A stretch of 64,000 nucleotides of DNA from Henriciella sp. (GTDB lineage: Bacteria; Pseudomonadota; Alphaproteobacteria; Caulobacterales; Hyphomonadaceae). A program made the position numbers and the translations under genes. Under the pieces are notes generated by a model that saw nothing but the letters and a program-made list of their open reading frames with translations, did not search any database and was not told the origin of the DNA. Location of the stretch: positions 1 through 64,000 of the forward strand of contig JABSQB010000005.1 in assembly GCA_013214545.1 (NCBI GenBank). The letters run 5' to 3'. Every line of letters starts with the position of its first letter. The first letter of the stretch is position 1. This document shows positions 46,951-56,319 of the stretch, piece after piece.

Positions 46951-48536
46951 CCGCGCGATCGCTCCCGTAACGCTGGCATCTCATCCCGCATGCCAAGAAA
47001 CAGGCTCAAGCAGCAAATGAGCAGGACAATCGTGAACGGGAGCGCGGCAGCAATGGTGCCAGCCTGTAGCGATTCGAGCGCAGACGTCCCTCCGCCATAG
47101 AGAAGCGCGGATGCGGTCAGGCCGAACATGCACGCCCAGAACACACGCTGAGCAACTGGCGACTCGGTCTGGCCGCCGGAGGTAATCGTATCGACTACCA
47201 GCGCGCCAGAATCTGCTGAGGTGACAATGAAGATAACCAGCAATCCGATGGCGACGACAGATGTGAGTTCGTTCAGTGGCAGGGCGGCGAGCATCTGGAA
47301 CAGGACTGTTGAGGAATTGACGATTCCATCAGACAGTTCGCCGATCCCATTATTGTGTTGATAGATTGCGGTTTCGCCGAAAGCGGTAAACCAGACGACG
47401 CAAATCGCGAATGGCGCGAGCAAGACCACGGACAGATATTCCCGCACTGTGCGCCCCCGCGAAATCCGCGCGATGAACATCCCGACAAAGGGTGACCAAG
47501 ACACCCACCAGGCCCAGTAGAAGATCGTCCAGTCATGGAACCAGGCAAGATCAGGACGGTCGATCCAATTGGTCAAGGCGGGCGTGTCGAGGAGATAGGC
47601 GACAAAATTCTCGCCAAACCCTGTTATGATCAGTGCCGTTGGGCCTGCGATGATGACGAAAACCAAAAGAGCGAACGCGCCGACCATGTTGACATTGCTG
47701 AGCAGCTTTACCCCGCCATCCATACCGCGAAGGACTGAAATCACAGCGAGCCCGGTAATCGCTGCAATCAACCCCATCTGTATCCAGACATTCGGTTCAA
47801 ACCCCAACAGATAGCCAAGACCGCTCGCCGCCTGCGTGCCGCCGAGGCCGATTGTCGTAGCGAGACCGAAAACGGTGGAGACCACTGCGAACAAATCGAT
47901 CAAATGTCCTGCCCATCCCCAAGTGCGTTCCCCGAGCAGCGGATAAAACGAGGAACGAAATGATAGTGGTAATCCCTTGTTGTGAGCGAAGTAGCCAAGG
48001 GCCAGGCCCACCACGGCATAAATCGCCCAAGGCGCAATGCCCCAGTGGAACAAGGTCGCGCTGAGCGCGAGGCGCTCAGCCTCCGGCGTCCGGGGCTCTA
48101 CGTTCAGCGGCGTCCCGAACCAATCCGTATGATACCCCAGCGGCTCGGCCGCACCCCAGAACATGAAGCCGATCCCTACGCCGGCGGCGAACAGCATGGC
48201 GATCCAGGAGCGGGTCTTGTAATCGGGCTCTGCGCTCGCCCCGCCCAAGCGAACGCGACCAAGCGGCGAAATGGCGAGCGCCATGCAAAACGCAAAGACG
48301 ATGACGGGCGTCGCGGCAAACAGCCAATCGAAGGACTGCAATGTATGCGAGCGCATGGACCCGAGCATCGCACTAGACGTGTTCGGCGCCACCAGGGTTA
48401 ATCCTGCAAATAACAGCACCATGGCGGCAGCGAGGAAAAAGACGGGGTTGTGGAGCTGTAAACCAAACACCTCGACATTCTTTTGCGCGCCTGTTTGTTC
48501 GCGAACGTCGTTTGATGATGAAGCTGTTTCGGTCAT
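46947..48536 (-). CDS. BCCT-family choline/betaine/carnitine transporter
   Basis: 529 residues from the ATG at 48536; the frame extends 27 bases further to a TTG that I consider less likely. About twelve membrane helices. Family signatures are present: GIGFMFWGAAEPLGYHTDWF, LFHWGIAPWAIYAVVGLALG, the substrate-site segment FYWAWWVSWSPFVGMFIARI and ISRGRTVREYLSVVLL. BCCT proteins take up choline, glycine betaine or carnitine with Na+ or H+. It is the first gene of the carrier-carrier-oxidoreductase operon. Confidence 0.95.
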   Translation of the reverse strand: MTETASSSNDVREQTGAQKNVEVFGLQLHNPVFFLAAAMVLLFAGLTLVAPNTSSAMLGSMRSHTLQSFDWLFAATPVIVFAFCMALAISPLGRVRLGGASAEPDYKTRSWIAMLFAAGVGIGFMFWGAAEPLGYHTDWFGTPLNVEPRTPEAERLALSATLFHWGIAPWAIYAVVGLALGYFAHNKGLPLSFRSSFYPLLGERTWGWAGHLIDLFAVVSTVFGLATTIGLGGTQAASGLGYLLGFEPNVWIQMGLIAAITGLAVISVLRGMDGGVKLLSNVNMVGAFALLVFVIIAGPTALIITGFGENFVAYLLDTPALTNWIDRPDLAWFHDWTIFYWAWWVSWSPFVGMFIARISRGRTVREYLSVVLLAPFAICVVWFTAFGETAIYQHNNGIGELSDGIVNSSTVLFQMLAALPLNELTSVVAIGLLVIFIVTSADSGALVVDTITSGGQTESPVAQRVFWACMFGLTASALLYGGGTSALESLQAGTIAAALPFTIVLLICCLSLFLGMRDEMPALRERSRG

Positions 48537-48890
48537 GCCCAACCCATTCTTTCCCTTGTGCAAGCTTGTGCACTGTATTGCCGAGTCATCAATGCTTCTG
48601 TTTCATCTGGACGGGCTTTCAGCCAATCGCGCCACTTGCTGCAACATCAAGGCGCCTGACTAATGCTGCACTCGGAGCGGGCAATCGGCATGCTCTAATT
48701 TATGTCGGGTTTTCTGAAATTGCTGTCGCGCCCTTGTGCTACCTGACCCAAAACCGTTGAGTGGAGTTCCGATCGGGTGGCGGTAGTTTATTCCCAGCTT
48801 GGGGCACACCACCTGAATAAAAGTGGCAGACGATCCCATTTCCGGGAGCTCGAACCATCCCAAAAAAATAGTAAATTCAATTTTTAAGAA
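48537..48890. other. Gene-free region upstream of the BCCT operon
   Basis: 354 bases between the transporter start and tRNA-Thr. It should contain the promoter of the BCCT operon on the minus strand and the 3' flank of the tRNA, including an A7/T-rich stretch at about 48860-48890 that could act as the tRNA terminator on the minus strand. I see no credible coding frame or strong hairpin. Confidence 0.4.
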
Positions 48891-48965
48891 TGGTGCCGCG
48901 AGGGAGAATTGAACTCCCGACCTCATCATTACCAATGATGCGCTCTACCACTGAGCTACCGCGGC
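48891..48965 (-). tRNA. tRNA-Thr (anticodon GGT)
   Basis: A 75-base cloverleaf with encoded CCA. The acceptor stem GCCGCGG/TCGCGGC closes with one G-T pair, the anticodon arm is CATCA-TTGGTAA-TGATG and the T arm is GGGAGTTCAATTCTCCC. Confidence 0.96.
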
Positions 48966-49036
48966 CTTTTGTGTTGCCGGGAATTAGCCTACACTGGCGC
49001 GAATGAAAAGATGGTTTCTGAACTCGGACTGCAATC

Positions 49037-49168
49037 ATGGCTGACAAAACCAAAACGCCAGAGCGGGATGCGCGGCTGAAGGCGGCGCTGCGGGACAATT
49101 TGCGTCGGCGCAAAGCTGCGGCCCGCAAACCCAAGCTGGATGAGAAGCCGGCGGATCCGAAAGACTAG
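49037..49168 (+). CDS. Small basic protein, 43 residues
   Basis: Short frame starting MADKTKTPERDARLKAAL and continuing with a run of Arg/Lys/Ala (RDNLRRRKAAARKPKLDEK), ending in DPKD. The composition, helical amphipathic start and position two genes before murA resemble small conserved hypothetical proteins of alphaproteobacteria, but I do not know a function. The ribosome site is weak. It overlaps the stop of the LRAT-like gene on the other strand by 4 bases. Confidence 0.55.
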   Translation: MADKTKTPERDARLKAALRDNLRRRKAAARKPKLDEKPADPKD

Positions 49169-49548
49169 TAGCGTCGCTTCGGGCCAAACAACATGTCGGA
49201 AAACGCGCTTACTGTGGCCGAGGCGATTTGCACTGTCGTTGGCTTTTGCCGCCGCGAATAGCGGGTGAAGTGCGCGCAATTCGCTTCGGTGAGGTGATAG
49301 GATGCCCTCTTGGCGCGCCGGGCTCTCGTCTCTGAGACGACGGCGTCGAGCCCTTCCGCGCGCTCACACAAACGGATGCGGCGGCCATTGGAAAACTCTG
49401 CCAGGCTCTGCTCGACAACCCCGCCATGAGCGCGGGAGTTTGAGATTACCGTACCGCGGGAGGTCACCAGGCCATAATGCGACAGGCCGATGCCGAAAGG
49501 AATCGCCACCACATCGCCCGCTTCGAATCGATTGAATCTTGAAGTCAT
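49165..49548 (-). CDS. LRAT/NlpC-like small protein
   Basis: 127 residues from the ATG at 49548; the open frame extends to 49809 but that part overlaps the murA start in antisense. It has the layout of the lecithin:retinol acyltransferase-like branch of the NlpC/P60 fold: FEAGDVVAIPFGIGLSHYGLV with His24, VISNSRAHGGVVEQSLAEF, and the cysteine motif EANCAHFTRYS with Cys91. The position of the second catalytic His looks like Ser36. It is divergent from murA. Function unknown; acyltransferase or peptidase activity is only possible. Confidence 0.72.
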   Translation of the reverse strand: MTSRFNRFEAGDVVAIPFGIGLSHYGLVTSRGTVISNSRAHGGVVEQSLAEFSNGRRIRLCERAEGLDAVVSETRARRAKRASYHLTEANCAHFTRYSRRQKPTTVQIASATVSAFSDMLFGPKRRY

Positions 49549-49660
49549 GCGCGCGAATATATCGATATTCGATAAAAGGTCAAATCCTTGCCAAGCTTGG
49601 ATCACGCCGTGCCGCAATTGCGCCTTTCGTTCGCCGTTTGCGGCGCTATAGCTGCACATC

Positions 49661-50935
49661 ATGGATAGTTTGAAAATCACGGGCGGGCACAAGCTTAACG
49701 GCACGATCCCGATCTCTGGCGCAAAGAATTCAGCTTTGAAACTGATGGCCGCGTGCTTGCTGACGCGCGAGCCGTTGACGCTGACCAATATGCCAAACCT
49801 CGCCGACACACGGTTCCTGAGCCAGCTGCTGGCGAGCCTCGGCGTAGAGGTTTACTGGCCAAAAGGCGACAGCGAATGCCGGTTGAACGCGGCGGAGCTG
49901 ACGTCGACCATCGCGCCTTATGATCAGGTTCGGAAAATGCGGGCGAGCTTTAATGTGCTCGGTCCAATGCTGGCCCGCGAAGGCCATGCGACGGTGTCTC
50001 TGCCCGGTGGCTGCGCGATCGGCGCACGCCCGGTGGATCTGCACCTGCAGGCGCTGGAGGCCATGGGCGCTGATCTGAAAGTGGAAGCTGGCTATGTCAA
50101 AGCGGCGGCTATTCACGGCCTGAAGGGCGCCAAGATCGTCTTTCCCTTTGTCTCGGTTGGCGCGACCGAACATGCCATGCTGGCAGCGACGCTCGCCCAT
50201 GGCACAACCATTTTGGAGAACGCTGCACGCGAGCCGGAGATCGCTGATCTCGCCGACTGTTTAAACAAGATGGGCGCAAATATTGGCGGCGCGGGAACTG
50301 CGACGGTGAAGATTGAAGGTGTAGAGGCGTTGAGCGGCGCGACACACGCCGTCATGGCAGATCGGATTGAGGCAGGCACTTATGCGATGGCAGCGGCAGC
50401 GGCTGGCGGAGACGTCACGCTTGAGGGCGCGCCAGTTGCGGCGCTTGGCGCGATGATCGACGCGATGCAGCGCTCCGGTGTGGACGTTGAAGCCGATGAG
50501 GCGGCAGCGACGATCCGGGTCCAGCGCAATGGCTCAGCGCTGAAAGCGGTCGACGTCAACACGCAGCCGCATCCGGGCTTTCCGACCGACCTGCAGGCGC
50601 AGTTCATGGCCCTGATGTCGATTGCCGACGGGACCAGTGTCATTCGCGAGAACATCTTTGAGAACCGGTTCATGCACGCGCCGGAATTGTCACGCCTCGG
50701 CGCAGATATTCAGGTTCGCGGCAAGGAAGCCATCGTCAAAGGCGTTGAACAACTGCGCGGCGCCCCAGTGATGGCGACGGACTTGCGCGCTTCTGTTTCT
50801 CTGGTGATTGCGGCGCTTGCAGCCGAGGGCGAAACCCAAGTGAATCGAATCTACCATCTGGACAGAGGCTTTGAACGGTTGGAAGAGAAGCTTACCGGTT
50901 GCGGCGCTGATATTCAGCGGGTTGAAGGAGAATAG
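49661..50935 (+). CDS. murA: UDP-N-acetylglucosamine 1-carboxyvinyltransferase
   Basis: First committed enzyme of peptidoglycan precursor synthesis, transferring enolpyruvate from PEP to UDP-GlcNAc; target of fosfomycin. The 424-residue protein starts [20 protein letters not shown] and has [13 protein letters not shown], the active-site loop [16 protein letters not shown] with the catalytic Cys near residue 117, and [16 protein letters not shown]. The Cys is the fosfomycin-sensitive form. It heads the murA-DUF2948-hisD-UPF0262 cluster. Confidence 0.98.
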   Translation: MDSLKITGGHKLNGTIPISGAKNSALKLMAACLLTREPLTLTNMPNLADTRFLSQLLASLGVEVYWPKGDSECRLNAAELTSTIAPYDQVRKMRASFNVLGPMLAREGHATVSLPGGCAIGARPVDLHLQALEAMGADLKVEAGYVKAAAIHGLKGAKIVFPFVSVGATEHAMLAATLAHGTTILENAAREPEIADLADCLNKMGANIGGAGTATVKIEGVEALSGATHAVMADRIEAGTYAMAAAAAGGDVTLEGAPVAALGAMIDAMQRSGVDVEADEAAATIRVQRNGSALKAVDVNTQPHPGFPTDLQAQFMALMSIADGTSVIRENIFENRFMHAPELSRLGADIQVRGKEAIVKGVEQLRGAPVMATDLRASVSLVIAALAAEGETQVNRIYHLDRGFERLEEKLTGCGADIQRVEGE

Positions 50936-50943
50936 CATCTCAA

Positions 50944-51396
50944 ATGGCTGAGGGCAGGGCATTAAGACTGATCGCAGAAGATGCGGGTGACCTGGAAGTG
51001 ATCTCTTCCGCGGTGCAGGACGCTGTTCTGAAAGCAGAAAATATCAAGTTTGATCGCCGGGGTCGCCGTTTGACCTTGGAGGTCAATCGCTTTCAGTGGG
51101 AAGACGCCAAGACCAAGCGCGGGCCGCAAGGCCGGGTGCGCGCGATCCTTGCTTTCGATACCGTGCTGAGTGTGAAAACGCGCGCCGTGACGAAAGCCGA
51201 TCCGGATATGGTCTATTCGCTGTTGTCGCTGACCTTTGACCCGGCTGGGGAGCCTCCAGGCGGGAAAGTTTCCATTCTGTTTGCAGGGGACGGCGAACTG
51301 TCCCTTGAAGTCGAGGCTCTGGACGTCACTTTGCTGGATAGCGCTTACGAGTGGACGACCCGGCACCGGCCGGATCATGACAAGAAACGGCGATAG
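50944..51396 (+). CDS. DUF2948 family protein
   Basis: 150-residue cytoplasmic protein of unknown function, recognised by LRLIAEDAGDLEVISSAVQD, FEWERxx-like NRFQWEDAKTKRGPQGRVRA and the C-terminal DVTLLDSAYEWTTRHRPDHD. The family sits between murA and hisD in many alphaproteobacteria, as it does here (8 bases after murA, 2 before hisD). A housekeeping role is likely but unproven. Confidence 0.92.
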   Translation: MAEGRALRLIAEDAGDLEVISSAVQDAVLKAENIKFDRRGRRLTLEVNRFQWEDAKTKRGPQGRVRAILAFDTVLSVKTRAVTKADPDMVYSLLSLTFDPAGEPPGGKVSILFAGDGELSLEVEALDVTLLDSAYEWTTRHRPDHDKKRR

Positions 51397-51398
51397 GA

Positions 51399-52694
51399 AT
51401 GGCCCGTACATTTGATGCCCGGCAGGCAGGTTTTGCCGAACAATTCGATGCATTTCTGGCTGAGCCGCGCGGCGCGGTGGAAGATGTCGCGGAAACAGTT
51501 CGCGATGTGATTGCCGATGTCCGCAGTAATGGCGGCGAAGCGGTGGCGCGCTATACGGCCAAGTTCGATGAACTGGTGCTCGATCCGACGACGCTGCAAT
51601 CAGATAATGTTGATCTGCATCGCCTGGCGCATGCCTGCCCGGACGATCTGAAAGCCGCGGTTGATTTCGCGGCTGAGAGAATAGCGGCCTACCACGCGGC
51701 GCAGCGCCCGACGGATCACCAATTCACGGATGAGGCTGGTGTGCAGCTTGGCTGGCGTTGGACGGCTCTCGACAGTGTTGGCGTTTATGTGCCGGGCGGT
51801 CTCGCCTCCTACCCAAGTTCAGTATTGATGAACGCGGTTCCGGCCAAAATTGCCGGGGTTGAGCGGGTCTGCATGGTAGCGCCCGCGCCGAAGGGGCAAT
51901 TGGCCCCCGCGGTCGCCTATGCGGCACTGAAAGCGGGTGTCGATGAGTTCTACCCGATCGGTGGTGCGCAGGCCGTGGCGGCACTCGCATTTGGGGCAGG
52001 GCGACTGAAAGCTGTGGACAAGATTGTTGGGCCTGGAAACGCGTATGTCGCCGAAGCCAAACGGCAAGTATTTGGCACGGTCGGCATCGATACCATCGCC
52101 GGTCCGTCTGAGATCCTCGTCATTGCGGACGAAAGCGCAAATCCTGACTGGATCGCTGCCGATCTGTTGAGCCAGTCCGAGCATGATACGAGCTCGCAAT
52201 CGATCCTGATTTCGACCGAGGAGTCTGTGGTTAAATCTGTGGAAGAAGCTGTGGATACGCAGTTGAAATCTTTGTCCACAGAAGCCCGCGCGCGGCAAGC
52301 CTGGGACACGCATGGGGCTTTCATCCTGGTCCCGGATCTCGCGGCGGCCGCAGCGGTCGCGAATCAGATCGCTGCTGAGCATTTGGAGCTCGCCATTGCC
52401 GACCCGGAAGCGCTGTTGCCGCAGATCAAACACGCCGGCGCAGTCTTTTTGGGGCATCACACACCAGAGGCGCTGGGCGACTATGTCACTGGTTCTAATC
52501 ATGTTTTGCCAACCAGTCGGGCGGCCCGCTTCAGTTCAGGCCTCGGTTTGTATGACTTTCTAAAAAGAATGAGTGTACAAAAGGCCGGTCCGGAAGGATT
52601 CGCTGCATTGGCCCCGGCAGCGCTGCGCCTCGCGGAGGCAGAAGGCTTGCCAGCTCATGCACGATCGGTCTCGATCCGAACGAACAAAGGATAG
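51399..52694 (+). CDS. hisD: Histidinol dehydrogenase
   Basis: Catalyses the last two oxidations of histidine synthesis with NAD+ and zinc. The 431 residues include [56 protein letters not shown], the zinc-ligand segment [18 protein letters not shown] and AEHLELAI. Length is normal. No other his gene is in the window, which is usual for this cluster in alphaproteobacteria. Confidence 0.98.
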   Translation: MARTFDARQAGFAEQFDAFLAEPRGAVEDVAETVRDVIADVRSNGGEAVARYTAKFDELVLDPTTLQSDNVDLHRLAHACPDDLKAAVDFAAERIAAYHAAQRPTDHQFTDEAGVQLGWRWTALDSVGVYVPGGLASYPSSVLMNAVPAKIAGVERVCMVAPAPKGQLAPAVAYAALKAGVDEFYPIGGAQAVAALAFGAGRLKAVDKIVGPGNAYVAEAKRQVFGTVGIDTIAGPSEILVIADESANPDWIAADLLSQSEHDTSSQSILISTEESVVKSVEEAVDTQLKSLSTEARARQAWDTHGAFILVPDLAAAAAVANQIAAEHLELAIADPEALLPQIKHAGAVFLGHHTPEALGDYVTGSNHVLPTSRAARFSSGLGLYDFLKRMSVQKAGPEGFAALAPAALRLAEAEGLPAHARSVSIRTNKG

Positions 52695-52708
52695 GTCTCA
52701 AGCAGCCA

Positions 52709-53197
52709 ATGGCCGAACATCGCCTGGTCAGTGTGGATATCGATGAGGACACGCTTGCAGCGTCCGGTCCGGATGCTGAACATGAGCGGCGCGTGGCGAT
52801 CTTTGATCTGCTGGAAGAAAACACGTTCGAGGTCGAAGGCAAGACGGCCGGGCCGTATGCCCTGAAACTGCTCATGCAGGAACGAAAGCTGGTGTTCGAA
52901 ATCACGACGGAGACCGGCGACCCCGTCCATATGTTTCTGCTCTCCATGACCCCGTTTCGCGGTGTCATCCGCGATTATTTCATGATCTGCGAGAGTTATT
53001 ATGACGCCATTCGCAGCTCCAGCCCGCACCAGATTGAGGCCATCGATATGGCGCGTCGCGGAATCCATAATGAGGGCTCAGATCTGGTTGCTGAGAGGCT
53101 TGAGGGCAAAGTCAAAGTGGATTTTGACACATCGCGGCGGCTGTTCACGTTGATCTGCGCTTTGCATCAGGGCCAGGTTCGCGGCCCGGGGCGCTAG
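52709..53197 (+). CDS. UPF0262 family protein
   Basis: 162-residue protein of unknown function, recognised by [57 protein letters not shown] and [16 protein letters not shown]. It follows hisD by 14 bases, the conserved position of the family in alphaproteobacteria. Its stop overlaps that of metC by 4 bases on the opposite strand. Confidence 0.94.
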   Translation: MAEHRLVSVDIDEDTLAASGPDAEHERRVAIFDLLEENTFEVEGKTAGPYALKLLMQERKLVFEITTETGDPVHMFLLSMTPFRGVIRDYFMICESYYDAIRSSSPHQIEAIDMARRGIHNEGSDLVAERLEGKVKVDFDTSRRLFTLICALHQGQVRGPGR

Positions 53198-54342
53198 ACC
53201 TTCATCGCAGCGAAAGCCTGTTCCAGGTCATCGATCAGATCATTTGGGTCTTCCAAACCAACATGAACGCGGATCAGCGGCCCCGCGCGCTCATGGATGC
53301 GGTCGCCTTCTATGCGGTCGAGCTGATCATCGCAGGGGATGAGCAGGCTTTCGAAACCGCCCCAGGAAAAACCCATTCCAAACAGTTGCATAGCTTCCAG
53401 GAACTTATCGAGCGCCGGTTCCGGCGTGGCTTTCATGATGAAGGCAAACAGCCCATTGGCGCCTTGGAAGTCGCGTTTCCAGAGCGCGTGCTCCGGATGA
53501 CTTGCCAGGCCAGGGTGCAGCACTGCGTCGACTTCCGAGCGCGCTTCCAGCCATTTGGCGATCTGGTATCCGCCGGCCTCATGCTGTTTGAGCCGTGTGC
53601 CGAGGCTGCGTAATCCGCGCAGTGCCAGATAAGCGTCATCTGGCCCAAGCGAGATGCCCCAGTCTTCGCTGCACATGGCAATCTGGTTGGCGAGGCGCGC
53701 CGAATTGGTCAGAACTGCGCCGCCCATCGCATCTGCGTGTCCAACCGGATATTTGGTGAGCGCTTGCATCACGATGTCGACCCCAAGATCTAGCGGCTTG
53801 TGCAGCGCGCCGACGCCCCAGGTATTGTCGAACAGGCTGATCAATTTGTTGGCCTGGGCGACTTTGGTGATTGCGGGCGTGTCCATGATGTCGAACGTGA
53901 GAGAGCCAGGCGATTCCAGCAGGATGGCTTTCGTATTGTCCTCGATCAGCGCCTCAACACCGTCGCCGATCAACGGGTTAAACCGCGTGGCCATGATCCC
54001 CATGGCCGAGAGCCGGCGGGTGCAATAGCGCCGCGACGGGCCGTAAATGCTATCTGAGACAAGCACGTGATCGCCGGATTTCAGCACCGCTCCTAGCGCC
54101 AAAGCGATCGATTGCAGACCATTTGCGGTCAGGCGACAGTGCTTGGCGTTCTCGAGGATGCATAGCGCGGCTTCCAGTTCGCGCTGTACCGTGAGGCCCA
54201 TGCGGCCATAGACCTTGCCATCCCCATAGAGAATTTCTCGCGTGGGCAGCAAGACCGTAGAGCCGCGTTCAACCGGCGGATTGACCGTTTCGACCGGGCC
54301 GCGCCCTGAGCGCGTGTGGATGATCTTGGTTTCGTCCTTCAT
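53194..54342 (-). CDS. metC: Cystathionine beta-lyase
   Basis: PLP enzyme splitting cystathionine to homocysteine, pyruvate and ammonia. The 382 residues follow the Cys/Met metabolism fold: [39 protein letters not shown], the [20 protein letters not shown] segment and [18 protein letters not shown] with the PLP lysine. A YGRMG-type start and the [13 protein letters not shown] substrate loop favour MetC over gamma-lyases. It is last in the cysK-sseA-metC operon and overlaps sseA by 4 bases. Confidence 0.92.
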   Translation of the reverse strand: MKDETKIIHTRSGRGPVETVNPPVERGSTVLLPTREILYGDGKVYGRMGLTVQRELEAALCILENAKHCRLTANGLQSIALALGAVLKSGDHVLVSDSIYGPSRRYCTRRLSAMGIMATRFNPLIGDGVEALIEDNTKAILLESPGSLTFDIMDTPAITKVAQANKLISLFDNTWGVGALHKPLDLGVDIVMQALTKYPVGHADAMGGAVLTNSARLANQIAMCSEDWGISLGPDDAYLALRGLRSLGTRLKQHEAGGYQIAKWLEARSEVDAVLHPGLASHPEHALWKRDFQGANGLFAFIMKATPEPALDKFLEAMQLFGMGFSWGGFESLLIPCDDQLDRIEGDRIHERAGPLIRVHVGLEDPNDLIDDLEQAFAAMKV

Positions 54343-55184
54343 GCCGTCGTCGCTATCGGGTTGTCGCTATGGGCCGCCCACTCGCTCCACGACCCGTCAT
54401 AAATGGCCGCATGATAGTTTCCGATCCGGGCAAGCGCCAGCGCGATGACCGCGGCTGAGACTCCGGACCCGCAAGTGGTGATGACCGGGCCTTCTTTATA
54501 GTCGCCAAGGATCTCAGCCAGGGCGTCCGCTGATTTCATTTTGCCATTAGGCGTCAGCAGCGACGACGCCGGTACGCACACACTGCCGGGCATGTGGCCG
54601 GACGGCAAACCGGCGCGCGGCTCTGGCGAGGTGCCGTTGAAACGGCCATTATCGCGGGCGTCGAGGATGGGCTGATCGCCGGCTTCGACATGCGTGCGCA
54701 TCTCGTCCATATTGCGGACGAACCGGCGCAGGAACATTGCCGTGTACGCTTTTGGTTCAGGCGCCGGGATCTCGGTCTCGATGGGTCCGCCAATGTCCTG
54801 CCACGCTTTAAGGCCGCCATCGAGCACGGCCACCTCGGTCAGGCCCATTGCGCGCAGGGTCCACCAGACGCGCGCAGAGGCAAAGAAATTGTTGTTGTCA
54901 TAGACCACAACCTCGTCGCCGTCGCCGATCCCAAGGGCGCCGAACATCGCGTCGAAATCGCTGATATCCGGCAACATGTGGCTGAGGTCAGAGTCCTGGT
55001 CGGCGATCTCATCAATATCAAAATAGACGGCGCCCGGAATGTGTCCGTTCTCGTAACAGGTGCGGCCTGAGTCGCGGTCCTTCAGAAATGGCGGTACCCA
55101 GGTTGCGTCCAGTACTTTCAATTCTGGTCGCTGGATATGCTGCTTCAGCCATTCAGCCGAGACGAGCGGATCACCGTGTTCCAT
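54339..55184 (-). CDS. sseA: 3-mercaptopyruvate sulfurtransferase (rhodanese family)
   Basis: 281-residue protein with two rhodanese domains. The N-terminal one has VSAEWLKQHIQRPELKVLDA and GHIPGAVYFDIDEIAD; the C-terminal one carries the catalytic loop VITTCGSGVSAAVIAL, where CGSGVSA is the mercaptopyruvate-type loop rather than the CRKGxT of thiosulfate sulfurtransferase. It transfers sulfane sulfur from mercaptopyruvate. The gene lies 3 bases after cysK and overlaps metC. Confidence 0.93.
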   Translation of the reverse strand: MEHGDPLVSAEWLKQHIQRPELKVLDATWVPPFLKDRDSGRTCYENGHIPGAVYFDIDEIADQDSDLSHMLPDISDFDAMFGALGIGDGDEVVVYDNNNFFASARVWWTLRAMGLTEVAVLDGGLKAWQDIGGPIETEIPAPEPKAYTAMFLRRFVRNMDEMRTHVEAGDQPILDARDNGRFNGTSPEPRAGLPSGHMPGSVCVPASSLLTPNGKMKSADALAEILGDYKEGPVITTCGSGVSAAVIALALARIGNYHAAIYDGSWSEWAAHSDNPIATTA

Positions 55185-55187
55185 GGA

Positions 55188-56195
55188 TTATCCTTCCATC
55201 CATGGCGGAACCGGCAGGTCCTTGGAGCGCAGGAACTCCGGATTGAAAATCTTGTCCTGATAGCGATTGCCATAGTCACAGAGGATGGTGACGATCGTGT
55301 GCCCCGGGCCCATATCCTTGGCCATCCGCACCGCGCCAGCCATATTGATCCCGGCCGATCCGCCGAGGCAGAGGCCTTCATTCTGGATCAGGTCATAGAG
55401 GATGTTGAGCGCGTCGGCATCGTGAATGCGATAGGCGTAATCGACGTCGAGGCCTTCCAGATTGGCGGTGATCCGGCCCTGGCCGATACCTTCCGTCATC
55501 GATGTGCCTTCAGCTTTCAGCTCGCCATTCTTGTAATACTCATACAGCGCGGCGCCGCCCGGATCCGCGATGCCGATCTTAACCTTGCCGCCGGACTTTT
55601 CGCGCAGCGACATGGCCGTGCCGGCGAGCGTTCCGCCGGATCCCACAGCGCAGATGAAGCCGTCTACTTTGCCGTCCGTTTGTTCCCAGATTTCCGGTCC
55701 CATGGTCTCGTAATGCGCTTTGCGGTTGGCCTGATTGTCAAACTGGTTGGCCCAGATCGCGCCGTTTGGATTGCTCTCGTTCAGCTCTTCAGCGAGGCGG
55801 CCGGAATAACGCGCATAATGGTTCGGATTGGAGTAGGGGACCGCGTCGACCTCAACCAATCTGGCGCCAAGATTTCGCACCGCATCCTTCTTTTCCTTCG
55901 ATTGCGTACGCGGCATGACGATCACAACCTCATAGCCGAGCGCAGCGCCAACCATAGCCAGGCCAATCCCGGTATTGCCAGCCGTGCCCTCGACGATCGT
56001 CCCTCCCGGTTTCAGACGTCCAGACGCTTCAGCATCGCGCACCATGCCGAGGGCTGGGCGGTCTTTGACGGACTGGCCAGGATTGAGAAATTCGCACTTG
56101 CCGAGGATCTCACATCCGGTCTCTTCAGAGAGTTTGTGGAGGCGCAAAAGCGGGGTGTTTCCAATCAGATCAAGAACGGAATTTGTGATGGTCAT
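55188..56195 (-). CDS. cysK: Cysteine synthase
   Basis: PLP enzyme making cysteine from O-acetylserine and sulfide. The 335-residue protein starts SVLDLIGNTPLLRLHKLSEE, with PLP lysine 44 in NPGQSVKDRPALGMV, the substrate loop EGTAGNTGIGLAMVGAALGY and the phosphate loop GSGGTLAGTAM. The EGTAGNTG and KDRPAL variants differ from enterobacterial CysK (PTSGNTG, KDRIA), placing it in a separate branch, so preference for another donor is possible. First gene of the sulfur operon. Confidence 0.92.
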   Translation of the reverse strand: MTITNSVLDLIGNTPLLRLHKLSEETGCEILGKCEFLNPGQSVKDRPALGMVRDAEASGRLKPGGTIVEGTAGNTGIGLAMVGAALGYEVVIVMPRTQSKEKKDAVRNLGARLVEVDAVPYSNPNHYARYSGRLAEELNESNPNGAIWANQFDNQANRKAHYETMGPEIWEQTDGKVDGFICAVGSGGTLAGTAMSLREKSGGKVKIGIADPGGAALYEYYKNGELKAEGTSMTEGIGQGRITANLEGLDVDYAYRIHDADALNILYDLIQNEGLCLGGSAGINMAGAVRMAKDMGPGHTIVTILCDYGNRYQDKIFNPEFLRSKDLPVPPWMEG

Positions 56196-56259
56196 GGGAG
56201 GCCTTTTTTCTTCGTCGCCACGCTAGGCTGCGCGGCGGTGTAATTCAACTGCGGACTGG

Positions 56260-56289
56260 TGATCCAGTTGGGGTCGCGCTGCGTAAAAA
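56260..56289 (+). promoter_or_regulatory. Candidate ECF-type promoter of the ChrR-like gene
   Basis: TGATCC at 56260-56265 and TAAAAA at 56284-56289 are separated by 18 bases and end 30 bases before the ATG of the ChrR-like gene. TGATCC equals the -35 element I recall for Rhodobacter RpoE; the -10 is a partial match to TAAGTA. The same spacing and similar boxes occur before phrB. Confidence 0.45.
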
Positions 56290-56319
56290 GCCATAGAACA
56301 ATACTGTGAGTTTTGCTGA

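Noticed and set aside
49549-49809. N-terminal extension of the LRAT-like frame into murA
   Set aside because: It would run antisense through the murA start; the domain begins right after the ATG at 49548.
55137-56243. A 368-codon plus-strand frame opposite cysK and sseA
   Set aside because: Antisense to two clear enzymes; composition is that of a mirrored frame and no family is recognisable.
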